A stretch of DNA of 64,000 nt from Balanoglossus misakiensis (Eukaryota > Hemichordata), in assembly GCA_040954595.2 (NCBI GenBank), contig CM082586.2, positions 5,146,001 through 5,210,000 on the forward strand. Direction: 5' to 3'. A program made the translations under genes and the position numbers. The notes under the pieces were generated by a model. That model worked only from the letters and a program-made list of their open reading frames with translations. It did not search any database and had not been told where the DNA came from. Below are positions 23,118-35,600 of the stretch, in pieces (positions within the stretch are counted from its first letter, which is position 1; each line of letters opens with the position of its first letter).

Positions 23118-23371
23118 TATGTATGTATGTATGTATGTATGTATGTATGTATGTATGTATGTATGTATGTATGTATGTATGTATGTATGTATGTACCGTA
23201 TGTATGTATGTATGTATGTATGTATGTATGTATGTATGTATGTACCGTATGTATGTATGTATGTATGTATGTATGTATGTATGTATGTATGTATGTATGT
23301 ATGTATGTATGTATGTATGTATGTATGTATGTACCGTATGTATGTATGTATGTGTGTGTGTGTGTGTGTAT
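23118..23371 (+). repeat. Interrupted GTAT tetranucleotide microsatellite with GT tail
   Basis: About 55 GTAT units, interrupted three times by the same 5-nt variant (GTACC, seen as TGTACCGTATG) at about 23194, 23243 and 23332, then a short GT run. Interruptions are 49 and 89 bp apart. Each 5-nt interruption shifts the reading frame by one, so Tyr-Val-Cys-Met frames appear in all three plus frames; these are not genes. Confidence 0.97.
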
Positions 23372-26300
23372 GTTTTAGAATGCTGGTTTTCAGCTAACAC
23401 AAAGTACAAATCACTGTGCCACCCTCGAATGTGGTCGATCATCAAAGTTCTTTTTCATCGTCTCATCTGCCATCTCAGCTAGCTCGCCCGTCTCTCGTAT
23501 AATTTTACAGCGTGACGCCAATAACGTGACTGAAGGAGTAATCTTTCCCCAGCCTACAGTCAGGTAACTTTCATTTCTATACCACAGAGTCGAGTTTTAC
23601 TTCATGTGAGAAATATTGATTGGATTACCTTCTCATCTTCAGCACCCTGGAAAGTTGACAAATTGATATCCTGACTCTTAATAACTTTTGGAATTCCCAG
23701 AGGGCAAAAATTCTTGTGATTTCTACATTAATTTGCCCCTTTACAAAAGCACCGACCTCTGGGCTGCATGAAGAGGCGTAAAAATGATGTTATCTATTTC
23801 CTAACATTGAATCTCGCCCTTGTAGCTAAATTGCATTAACTTTACATCTTCCGGAATATTACAGAATGTTTTTGTGGCTAACTCAAATAACCTAGGTCTT
23901 TGGCAATTTCAAAACGAATATCAGTGGAGGACGAAACTGCTGTGAATTGAACTCGCAGATTCTCACTTTTAAAGAAAAAACCTGAGTTCGTTCAAGGTAA
24001 AACTTCCGTGTTCTGCATAATTTTTTTGGTGTGTGAAAGACACTATAGAATATGTTACTGTGTTAACGGTTTTAGGATGCTTGTCAACACACATAGCTGA
24101 GAGCGCTGCTGTACCAGTATATTAGTTTCTGTCGAAGAAAATTGTTCCTTGCAGGTATGATGAAAAAAATATTAAATTTCACGTCTCTACGAAAATGCCA
24201 GGCGGATGTTTACCTACCTACTCGTATTCCTGGACCTTTTTTTCATTATTAGAGAGGAACGTGCGACAGGCAAAAACGTTCAATATTTGCGTCCACAAAA
24301 ACTCGTGACATCACAGGCACTTTAATCAAGACAGAACACAGCAGTGGTACGCTATTTCAGAGTCGCTTAACAGTTATCGTGTTGCACACAATACGTCTCA
24401 GTATTCATGTTACTCTGACATCACGGCTCACAACTGATTAACTCGAGAAAGGGGTGTAGATTTTTCTGTGCTTGTATCTTAAGAAAACCTTAAGAAAAAA
24501 TACTAGCAGCTTAACAAATAAAATGTAGATTTGTTCAAAAGCATTGAGATATCTTAAAAGATTTTGGTTGTAGTCATCGAAATCAGATGAGAGTTTCGTG
24601 GTTAATGGTCAGTTTGTTGATTATATTCTCAAATGAGTATGACAGATACGTTTTCATACATATCGCTGCTGCATGGATATCTGTAGAAACACGAAAGAAA
24701 TACTTAATTTGCGTTCTTTCTGTCATGGATGTTGATGACAGTTGATAAAGTTGTGAGTAACTTTAAATCTCAAGTACTGGTGCTGACAGCAGTATGAACA
24801 TGAGGCAAGTGTTTTAAGCAGTTGAATGAGAAGGCTCAGCATCCCCCGAGACTTCTAATGGGATGGTTGAAACCCCTCGATTTCTGGGTTTACGTGGGAA
24901 CACCTACTAAACGTGGGATTCAATAATTTTCTTTGTTGGCAGTTGACTGTAGAATAGTGGATTGCAATGACATTGCACAAAAACAGCCGATGAATCAATT
25001 AATGGTGTTTTGATCTTTATACTATCAATGCACGGATATCTATAGTGGTGTTTTGAGTAGCGTTTACTGACAGCGATATCGTAATGAACTGCAGTTTTTC
25101 ATGCCTGTTTACTGATTTTGTCAGTTTACTGCGGCCTTCGATCTGACGGCACTCGAATCGACCTGTTGGCGTACACCCGCCAAGACATGTCACAGAACAG
25201 ACCGCAGTTGTTGACAGACTTGTCTCGCAAAGGTAGCCTGGGGGGAAGAAACGTGATATGTGTATGCAAAAGGTGTGATCCTAGACGGATGTCGTAAAGG
25301 AAACATATCCGATAGTTATAAAGTGATTTCCTTCATTGTAATGCTGGGAATATGAGATCCATATTCTGTCACATTTCAATTGCTCGGAAATTATATATTT
25401 TTAAAAAAGAGGTAAACTGAAAGCAATAAGAAGCAAGTCCTCCCATTGCCTTGGGGGTTTCTTTATAGGATAAACATCCGCATTAGTATCTTTTCAACAC
25501 AAAAAAATTTTCTGATGTTGTGTCAATGAATAAAAACACGTCTGACATAGCCCATCTTATGTGTTTTCTAGTGCCGGTGAATTGTCGATGCAGTGGGGTG
25601 GATTAATACCAGGAAATTGCGGATTTAAGATCATCTTTCTCCGTCTATTCACTGAAAGCAAAACATGACGTAACTGTATTGGACTTTTACTGACATGATA
25701 CAACTCACAATGCGAGGCAATCTCAAATGCGGTTGTTCGTAGAAGATATTCCTGTCTGAGACTTTCAGAATCAAATAAAGGAACTCCATTGTCGAATAAC
25801 AAATACCTGATGGCGCGAAAGTGCATTGTACTCTAAGCTGTTCATTAAGACAGATAAATTTCAATTCAGGGTGGAAGGAGTCAATCCAAGGAATTCACAA
25901 AGTTTCAACTTGTGTTGATGTGGCAGTTTTGGTCAGCTGAACATTCAGGCATTCTGACCACGGTAGCGCAAAATTCGAAATGCAATTCGATCAATTATTT
26001 ACACATGCAGCCTGAGTCGTGATGTAATCAAACAGAAAATTCAGCCACTGTTTTGTTGAATATTCTGCATTTACGTTCGGAGTTCAAGAAATGGCGACGG
26101 TAGTCAACTGAGAGTAGTAATTCATTGCCATGGGAAAGACAACTTCCTTTCCAGTGCTTCCTGTGGCGCCAACTGTTTGTTGTAACTGTTCAGCCGTCCA
26201 CAGACGCGTCAAAGAAAATTTCCCTTGATTAGAACCGATGCTTTTAAGTCAACGTCGTGATATTTTACCACATACACGACATGACTCTTGCATTGTACAT

Positions 26301-27779
26301 GAAGGAACACTTATATACGGTGTGAAAATGTTAAAGTTTGAACAAACAGCAAACCCAATTGCCAACTCCAGAGGCTGAAATCATTACAAACATACAAATG
26401 TCTGCCAGTGGGGGTAATAGAGCGCTTTCTGCGATTGCCCATTCGCGAAAAAAGGTACACCCCAGACTGGCAAAGTAACTTCATGTGATTTTATCATGAT
26501 TCATTCAATCTCTTACTCGAAAGTCAGTATTACTTGCGAGAAGGTAAGATATTGCATCACGTACACCAAGCCTTGCTTGCGGCTCTGAACAAAGGATGTA
26601 TGTATACCTGCAGTCACTGACTCTCGGAACGAGTGGCGTTTGTGGGTTTCCGACCCTCTCTGGCTATGAGACCAAACGAATGCCGACAAGAAGGAAGTCG
26701 TGATCTTTTGATGCTGTTTCCACTAATTTCTTGTCGCACAATCTGCCTTTTGTCCTACTTACAGTGACATTCTGGATCCTCAGAGTCTTGTCCCACTGCA
26801 TTAGTTGCAAACTCAAATAGTTCAGACAGCAAATTTAAGTGTATATATACGTATTGAAATAAGCCTCGAGGTAATTTCTCTCTGTTGGATCTCATGAGGA
26901 CTGTACGTCTAAACAAATTATTGGAAAAACAAAGGTGATGGCTATATTCGTGTCTATAATGAAAGTGTTCTAGGTGCCCTGATCTTCCTTTTGCAAGGAA
27001 ACTTATAAAATACAAATAGAAACTATAAAATGTGGTTCTGGGTAGTGGATACCGTTATGTAGAAAGTCAGCCTGACATCCTGATAAAACAACAACTAAAC
27101 TTGCTCAGTCAAGGCAAGGCAAGGTTAGCCACGTGCAATTCACTCCAAGTTTGCATTACCTTCGAAGAGGAAGTTCGTCAGTCCACCTGCAGGCATGTTG
27201 ATCAGACAAAACATGCGACTGCATGTATTATGTGGTTTGATGTTCAACTAAGCTTAAATGCTTTTTGCCTGGGAACTCGTGGTGAAGATAAGCTTAAGTG
27301 GAGAAATTACTGCGTGCGACCTGCTAATTGTAAATCAGTGTTCAGCAAGGGGAGTTGGTCCGTAAACAAGATGAAGGACATGGCCGTGGGGGACACATGA
27401 TTAGGTCAATAACACGAAGAAAACCTAAAAGAGGGCTGAAACATGTCACGTGACCCTAAAACAGACCACGTTATATTAGGGTTGGCAATTACCATTATGG
27501 AATCTTGTCTCAGTCAACTGGCTTTTGTCAAGTTGTCATTTTTATTTGATGCACATGCGAAATTTTTCTCAAGCCCACTTCGTGCACTAGCTCTGCGACA
27601 ATATTAATCAGTCTGTTGAAAACACTTTTCCTTTAACGAGTTTTGTAATCTTCCTAATGTATGTAGAGTGGTTATAAATACCTGTACTTTCTGAAATTGT
27701 AAAACTCATCAACACCTTTTAGGCACATTGCATATTATGTTATTATGCAAACATGTTATTTTGTATATCCTAAGTGGCA
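23372..27779. other. Non-coding interval
   Basis: No supported gene. The plus frame 27032-27400 starts only at GTG and is unrecognised; the minus frame 26755-27015 ends next to a donor-like CACT|GTAAGT near 26760 but has no family resemblance. Confidence 0.45.
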
Positions 27780-27902
27780 TGAACCCGGATTGAGGAATTG
27801 CCTCCGCGAATACACGTCTTCCGTCACCGGGAAGGGCGGAAGGGAGATGTTATAAAAACGGTAGCTTTGATGTTGCCTTTTCATGTCAACTGATTGACGT
27901 CA
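27780..27902 (+). promoter_or_regulatory. Promoter-like cluster: ETS-like sites, TATA box, perfect CRE
   Basis: CpG-containing DNA with GGAA repeats (near 27828-27842) is followed by TATAAAAA at 27851-27858 and a perfect CRE at 27895-27902. The spacing suits a plus-strand start near 27880. No exon could be tied to it. Confidence 0.3.
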
Positions 27903-29488
27903 GCAAGAAGACTTTCCCGGTAGAGGACACTGTTTCTCTTCAATTTGCTACAAGGCTTTCCAGGCGAATGTTACTTTATACATTCAGTTATGGAGACCAG
28001 AACAGAAATGACAATCTTACACAAATCAGCAGTTAGTAAAAGCATATTAGAGATTTATGCATTAACGCAAGCGTATTAAAATCACTATTATTTCTTCAAT
28101 TAAGATTTCATCAACATAACATAGATTATTACATAAGCGAATAAATATATATATACCAGGATTTATAAAATTAGTCCAAAATTTAGGCTGTACCTGTCAA
28201 TTTGCTAATAATGTTTTCTTGGATACTGCCTGTGACAACAGATAACTGTGAGTGTTATACAATCATTTCGCTTTAAAGTATTAATTTTAATGACACAATT
28301 TTTAAAGTAACAATTCCAATCAGGTTTCGGGATTGACTTATGTTTGTCTTTTACGAGCAATCCCTCGGGCTATATTCATTGGTGAAATTAATTTCGCATG
28401 AACGTCTCAACTCGTTGAAGCCGGGGATGTATTGTTGCAACACCTTCCAAAGTTTCTCAAAGATCCAGAAGGTGATGGTGTGCAAAAGCGAGCAGAATAT
28501 TCGCAAAGAAAATTATACAATTTTATGTTGTTGTTTTAAACTGATGAAATATTACCATGGTTATATTCCTGAATTGTTGTATGGCTGTATCATTCCCGTA
28601 AATCAGAATTGTAATAACCAGTACAACCAGTACATAAAAATTTAATGAAACGTAAAGATAACACCTGCATCACCAACAACATTTCATTAAGAACTTGTGC
28701 GTCTACTCACATTGTTTGTGAATGTCTGCATCCCATCTCACAAGACTACCTCCCTGACGTCATACTTCGTACACTTTTTTAGAACTGCCACAACATATAT
28801 ATAGCATTGACAATTAAATAACGCTTGGATCATATCGGTTACATGACAGGGATGATATATAGAGTAAAGCTATGCTGTTGTCGAACCTATAATAGTAGAT
28901 GTATATTAAATAATAAGGAATACCGACAACATTTGAAATAGGCTTGTAACTAAATTAGTTCATAAAACGTCAATATACACTTTTGTCAATTATTCAGTTT
29001 ATGGGAGAAATGTTAAGTGATTTTTTTATCTTGCAACCAATAGTTCAGTTCATTATTCTACATGTGATCAAAAGGATCGTGTTGATGTATTATCGATGAC
29101 TTAAATGGCGATTCCATTGAAGTAAAAAAATATCACCCATAAGTTGTTCTATAACGGCATACATGGAGCACTTTAAAAGACAGAATAGTTTCAGTTGATA
29201 GCAAGAACGGAACCATTATAGATTGAACCAAGCAGTTAGTCCCCTGTGAAATACCGAATGGAAATGCAGGTACATGGACAGTTTCTTGAATTAGCTAATC
29301 GAAGTTCCATGAAGAGAATCTTTGAAGGAAAACTGTTATTTTTTCAGGAAGAGCTTAGTGCATTAACAAATACACACCTGAACGTCCTTACATGAAATCA
29401 TGCTAGTTGTGTTTCCTTTCCGTGTACTAAAACTGGTCAAAACACCGTGCGGCAATATGTTTGCACTGTCGCGGCTGAATAGACTTAC
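27903..29488. other. Non-coding interval
   Basis: AT-rich, no supported gene. Contains a perfect CRE at 28755-28762 (context CTCCC-site-TAC). The plus frame 28340-28645 (101 codons) is unrecognised and AT-rich. Confidence 0.45.
28755..28762. promoter_or_regulatory. Perfect CRE palindrome
   Basis: TGACGTCA, 860 bp after the CRE at 27895; flanks differ, so the two are not copies of one repeat. Confidence 0.35.
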
Positions 29489-29630
29489 CTGGTGAGCAAT
29501 GAGGTCTGACCAAGCGACAATGCCCCGCGTGATAAATAGGCGCAGTGTATGTCTGCGCGTCCGAACGCACTGCCTGAGTTAATATACCGGATGTCACCAT
29601 GGCAACAGACAAAACCTCCACTGATTGGTT
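29489..29630 (-). promoter_or_regulatory. Candidate promoter and untranslated first exon, minus strand (RFX X-box, CCAAT box, perfect donor)
   Basis: CTGATTGGTT at 29621-29630 matches the NF-Y/Y-box consensus. GTCACCATGGCAAC at 29593-29606 is a perfect RFX X-box (GTNRCC-NN-RGYAAC). The stretch to 29500 is CpG-rich (GCGCGTCCG, CCCGCGTG). On the minus strand it ends in CACCAG|GTAAGTCT, an ideal splice donor whose intron begins at 29488. Together these suggest a start near 29.55 kb of a minus-strand transcript. The only minus-strand gene downstream is the receptor at 8.6 kb, whose coding exon has an unpaired acceptor, so a distal first exon of that receptor is the natural guess. RNA evidence is lacking. 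Confidence 0.4.
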
Positions 29631-32600
29631 GCTTCTGTATTTTAGTACAATATGAAGATTTCCCCTTTCCATCAGAGTTTTTGTCCATGCTCAGTTTTTT
29701 GGAATAATTCGAGACAACAAGTGCATTGTTAAGAAGTGGAGTTGGCTACTCTCTGTAACCATCCGTCACTGTTAAATCTTTCATGTACATAGTCATTTGC
29801 AAACCATTAAATCAATTACCCTAATTAATTAATAATATTCATCTATGCTTTGGTCGCACTGACGCAATCTCGTATAGTTTTAATGACACAGAGGATCTGA
29901 TCAATCTTAGTGATGTGTAGTGATGGTTAACTTGAAAAGGCACAGTAACTAATAGAATGTGCCCTGATAAGACAAGTTAAAGAGGGATTGTGACTATACA
30001 ACACTAACAAAGTGCGTCCAAGAACAGAGCCCATGGGACACCAAAGTGAACGGGGATGATGGTTTTCACTTAAAAGTCATTTATAGAAACAAGTTGTGAT
30101 CCTTCAGATAGATAAAATGTGAACCAGAATAGTGTGTGTTTAGTGATTCCAACCATTGGAGTGATGTCTTATGTAAAAGCTAGGCTGGAGAAACTTCCAA
30201 CATGGTCAGGATGCTAATTTCTCCCTTACCCAGTATACCGGTAGTCAAGCCAAGCGGTTATGACAATTCTGACGAGGATAGTTTTAAGTGCTACATGTAT
30301 GGTGTGGTTTGTATAGGCAGACTGAAGTATCCTCGATCATTACTTGGCCTGAACGTTATTTTTCCCTGTATGCCACATTTCTTCTGAACTCTTACGTGAA
30401 TTAGTCTGGTGTTATTTATAGATCGATGACACATTCATTGTTGGGATTTGCAGCTATTCAGTGGTTGCTTTCCTTAGCTATAGCGTGCAGGTGTCACCAT
30501 CTTGCGAGAAAGCCACATTAGCTATTTCTGTTGGTTATCCCCCAAGTTTATGTTACCCGTTACAAACGATTACGTTTAATCTTCAGTAATGGCGGAAAGG
30601 CTCCAGCTGGCTTTGGGCTGTTTCAAGTGCACCTGACCTTATCCTGAAGGCCTCGAGAACAAAAAAACCTTCCCATCTAGTATTAACGTTTTCTTGAGTT
30701 TATCTATTGACCACATTCATCCTTACCGTATGTACTTTAGTTGGAAAATCTCAAGTTGCCCTTTGTCCAGACTAGCTAGAAACGTCTTAACGACACTCCG
30801 CTATCAACGACCCTGAGCTGCTCACGTGCGCGGCATCCTGACAGAAACTAATAGCTTGTCTTAACAGTTGAGAGCCATTTTAGTAGAAGTAATCTGATTA
30901 CTTTGTAAATCTGTGCAGATTATCACGGTTTTCCGTAATTATCACGGCTATAGATCCTGGGAGATTTTACGCCACGTCAGGCAAACGACATTTCATCCCA
31001 GCACGGTCACTACCGCCCTGCGCTTGCATATTGTAAAGTACATGGTTCATTGTTTAGTGCACACACTATATTGTTGCTATGGCAGCCCGAACAGTCAATG
31101 AAAGTGACACGAAATTAATCAGTTTAAGATATAGGTAAATTGTTACCGCGGGGACGAAATTTGTGTTGCCGATAAAAAGTGATATGGCACTTTTGAATAA
31201 AACTAAAAAGAGGTATCCTTTAAAATGTTATCACGCCATGCAGGCAAATCGTGCTAGGAAGGCATTCATGTGATTTCAACAAGTAGAAGATTCGTTCAGC
31301 AATCATAAATGAATGAACAAATTTGACAATTTAATCAAGATACTTTTAATGAAAACAGCAAGGAACCTTAATTTTAGAAAAAACAACAGAAATATTAACA
31401 GAATGCAGAGATACTAATTTGTCTTGAAACCATTGGGTGAATTTACTCTGTAATATTGTCAGCGGTAGAGCACTGGTATAGTTGTATATATCTGTTTCTA
31501 TTTAATACTTTGTGATAACCATGATCAAATGCGATCTGTAAAGAAGCTGGAAAGCTGGAGACACAAAAGAGCTTTCTATCTTATTCTTATCTCAGTTTCT
31601 AAACCGATCTTTATTGATGACTACGCCACCGAAAAAATAATTTGATGGGTGTTAGCTTCGGTCACCTCATCGCGAGATTGCCTCCCTGACTAATAGATTA
31701 GAGAAAATGCGACAATAGCGCCGTTATTTGCGGTATGATGCATCTTGAATATGCATAGACTCATACCCGATCGAAAGGTGTTTTAGGTGATCTGTTGGTA
31801 TTAATGGAAATCGCTACACTCACAATGGGAGAAGCGTTCATGATGGAACCTACCCGAACCCTTGATTCCATCCGACAAGCTGTGTACACCGAGAACGCTG
31901 AAAGTTTGACCTGCGACGGGGAAGTGAAAAGCTGATCGCTCGTGTCTTGGGAAGCTCTGTGTTTTGCCGGTTTTCGCAGCTGAACGAGTGAATGTTCTCC
32001 ATTAAGTATAGTCCACTCATGCTGTTCGAAGAGTGACAAAGGCCCCTCGTCTATCCTTTCCCGCTAATTGATTAATTCAGAGTCCCGCTTTTATCATCTT
32101 TTAGGGAAACAACTGAGTACGCTCTTGTGACTAGTTAACTCAGACTTTCTGCTGAACCAGGTGCTGGATAATTGCATCTTGTTGTGCAAGTGCTGGTGGT
32201 TTTCTCATTGGGGACAGAGAAGTAGTGGTGATTGCGTCCCGAGAATGTCCAGAAGTAGTGTTTGCTCTGAAGCCTGCGTCATTGACTTACTACAGGCCAC
32301 TTTTGTCGGCAATGGTATGCAAATTAGTTGCTGCAGTCGGTAGCTGCAACTTTAATCCATTTTCGGAATTTCAATTCTCTGTTTCAAATATAGTTTCTTA
32401 TTTGTGATTAATATTGACAACTTCCAGCTTGCTACTGCAGCGCAACCTGCTTTTTAGTAAGAAAAGTTGACAGTTATATGAACAATGCCTTTTACACATG
32501 TGCACATTGCATAGGCAAGGTGATAAGCAATGAGGAATAGAACATAAAACTACACCTGAAAGAAACGGGGAGAAACTGTTTTAATGATGCACGTGGATTC

Positions 32601-35600
32601 GATAAAACTAATTTACTTCAGGCAGCACATGTACACTGTCACCATCAGACACTATTACTTGTTTTGGACTAGTGGGGTATATCTCCAACGAGCTGTATGG
32701 AATAAACACTTGGCGCATGTCAGTGCATATTTATGTCTTTCCCTCCAGAATAAAGTTATCTGTATTCCGACTGCGAAGCTTAGATTGGATGGGCAAAATG
32801 TAGAGTTAGGAAACGCTAATGGCTTTGCAATTTAACTGACTGTAGCGGGAGGATTTCTGTGTGTAGGGAGCACGGTCAGAGTGTCATCTTTTACGAGTTT
32901 TACATTAGTGTACAAGCAATTATTGCTTCCAGAACCGTGTGTGCGTAATTCTTTTCAAGGGTTGCTTGTGCGTTGATCACTCAATCTGCATCGTCGTCAC
33001 CCGGGTAAACAGCACCCGGGAATGAGTCTTGGAAAGTTCGACGAGTCGGCAAGTGGAACTTGGAGAGGGAAGCCAGATTGGCTGTACCTAGGGATAGGCT
33101 CTCGACACCTCGACAGGAAAGTGCAACAAGCTTTTAGATACGTTGTTCATTAAGGTCCCATAACAACTTTAGGGCAATGCATTACTAGTGGCAACATTGA
33201 TGTCGTTATTTCTTTAACTCGCATCTTGCAGCGTACGTTTATAACTGAAGATACTTTTGAAGATGCCCTAGTTTGAGATCCACTCTGCCTTTTTAAGTGC
33301 ACCAATGTCTTTTGCCATTTTTGAGATACATGTATTGATGACAGACAGACAGATACTGGTGCAACAGGAGTCCCAGTGTAATGTCCGGAAGGTTTAAAAC
33401 AAACAGGGTACACATGACGAAACAGAGTGGCAGCGGAAAAAAGTAGTTCCCGGCCTCCATCCATTCTTGAATCTATTTGGGTATTCTGTGACTAAGAATT
33501 AGAGAAAACGTATATTCCATAATCACGAGCATGTATTTGTCAGGTGTGACCTAATCATCGTCAACACGCTCCTACCTTCATGTGTTGACGACTGTGGTGA
33601 ACGAAAGTTATGGGAATGGTGAAAATGTTGGCGAATTGGGCGCCTCCTGCTGATGAAGGTGTGTTTGAAAATGTCAAGATGGACACGTCAGCACATCCTT
33701 CAATAAATATTCTCATGGGATTTAAAACATGACATGATGAAAATGTCTGTGTAATGTGCTAATGAACCGAAGATTATCTTTATAAGCCCATCAAGTTTGG
33801 ATAAGATTGATAGTTCTCCAGCGAGTTCTTGTTTCTCAGTTTAATTCAAACGTAAATAGTTTTCATTTTGAATTGCAACACCCCATATGAGGTAGGTGTT
33901 TCATTTCAACTATTCAATCATGAACAGCGATGTGGAAAAACTCTACATTAGCTTCAAATAATGTAAAAGACCAATTTGTTTGTAGTCACCTTAAAATCTG
34001 TTTCCACAGAGGTATTGCTTAATATGACCTGTATATTTTTTAGTTGTCGTTATCAGCGGATTTTCTTTCCCTGGCAACATGACGTCACATAGATGGATCG
34101 CCCAAAGTCATTCATTGGGCGTTTCGGTGTGACTATCACTGCGAAAACTGTTTATACCTATTTTCAAGTGACAAATGCCATCTATTTTACACTAAAACTT
34201 GCAATCTCGATAGCTTTTTATAGCTACTTCAACACACACACAATTGCAGCACTGTTGTGATGGAGAGTCACACAGCTGCGTTTGTTTGAACTTGACATTG
34301 ACTGCTATTGACAGCGAGTTTATGAAGGCTGTGTTTGGGCACGACATCCCGCTGTAAACAATTTCACACTTGCCATTCTGCGGGATAACCTCATTTGACA
34401 GGAATACTAAGCTCCCCGCCTAGGCGAGCGGTTAGTTGACGACCTTGTCAGGGTTGCCTTTCACGCTCGACTAAAGAACAGCTTTACCACAGAAGGCATT
34501 TCATGTTCAAGGCGAGATTTAAGAGGGAATGCCAAGTCCAAGGCAAACAGTGTTAACTTCGATGCTGTGACTTCCATTAAAATGTAATTTTGTTAGGTTT
34601 CAGCGTGTTAGGGATGGCAAATGCACAGTGTGCCAATCAACCCCCAGGAAATAAAGGTGCCACATCGCATGAATGCAAAGAAACAAGAAACGCGTACAGA
34701 GGCAATTATAGCACAAAGCAGTTTTTATCACTCTTACACATACAGTACCTATATTAAATTTCAGGTTGTGCGATAGGATTGTGACAGCATATTTTGATTT
34801 GCAAATTTCTTGGCTAAATCTATTTTTTGTACTCTAGAGACCTGATTAATACTACTAGTACAAATATTTTAGATATGAAAAATACAAGGTATCTAAAAAC
34901 TGAAACACAAAAAACATTATTATATTGTGCGACCTACCCGAGATGTTTGCAAATCAACATAAAGGGATTTCACTATTCCTGAAGAGTCTTACTCATGAAC
35001 GTCACACCAACAGAGTCAACAAGAGCGATAAAAACATGATTGTTTAGCGTGTTTTTTACGCACACTTGCCAATTTTGTTACGAACGATGTGTCCTGGCAT
35101 TGTTATGGCCATGATATCCCATGGGAACTTCTGTTTTTACTAGAACGAATGCAAGTATCACGTAAATCGTTGAAGATTTACGCTGCACCTGTCGATAGAA
35201 CGTTTCCCCGGGAATGGTTCGTTTGTGTTTAGTGATTACCTGTCAGTACCGATATCTGTTTCACATACACCTTATAAGAACCAGAGTTTACCGTATCGAC
35301 CGTGTCAGGGGTCACGTGTTTTCCAACTGCCAACTGCGCGCAATAACAATCGATGGAAGGATGATGTCCATCATTGAAAAGTGTTAGGGTGATAGTGTGT
35401 TTGCCTGACAACTTAACCGCAAAGCGATTAGCAGTACACACTCAAGTAAATCTCCCCTGCCTTTCTATCGATATCTTTTCCCTGAAATTCTGCAGCTCAG
35501 GCAAAACCTTCTTAATCGTATCAGCATACGTATTCCCATTTACAATTGAGAAGGTTTTAGTAGACCAAAGCACTTTCACCAACCTCAACTCATCACGCGG

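Noticed and set aside
23077-23482. Four frames encoding Tyr-Val-Cys-Met or Tyr-Ile-His-Thr repeats
   Set aside because: Translation of the GTAT microsatellite in several frames; no evidence of a gene.
27032-27400. 122-codon plus-strand frame
   Set aside because: No ATG near the start (GTG only) and no recognised motif.
31458-31476. tRNA A-box-like AGCGGTAGAGCACTGG
   Set aside because: No matching B-box or acceptor stem at the right distance; at best a decayed tRNA-derived SINE.
34421-34475. tRNA Ser/Leu-like TAGGCGAGCGGTTAG with a weak downstream CGCTCGACT
   Set aside because: A- and B-boxes are both imperfect and no cloverleaf can be drawn by eye; tRNAscan-SE would decide.
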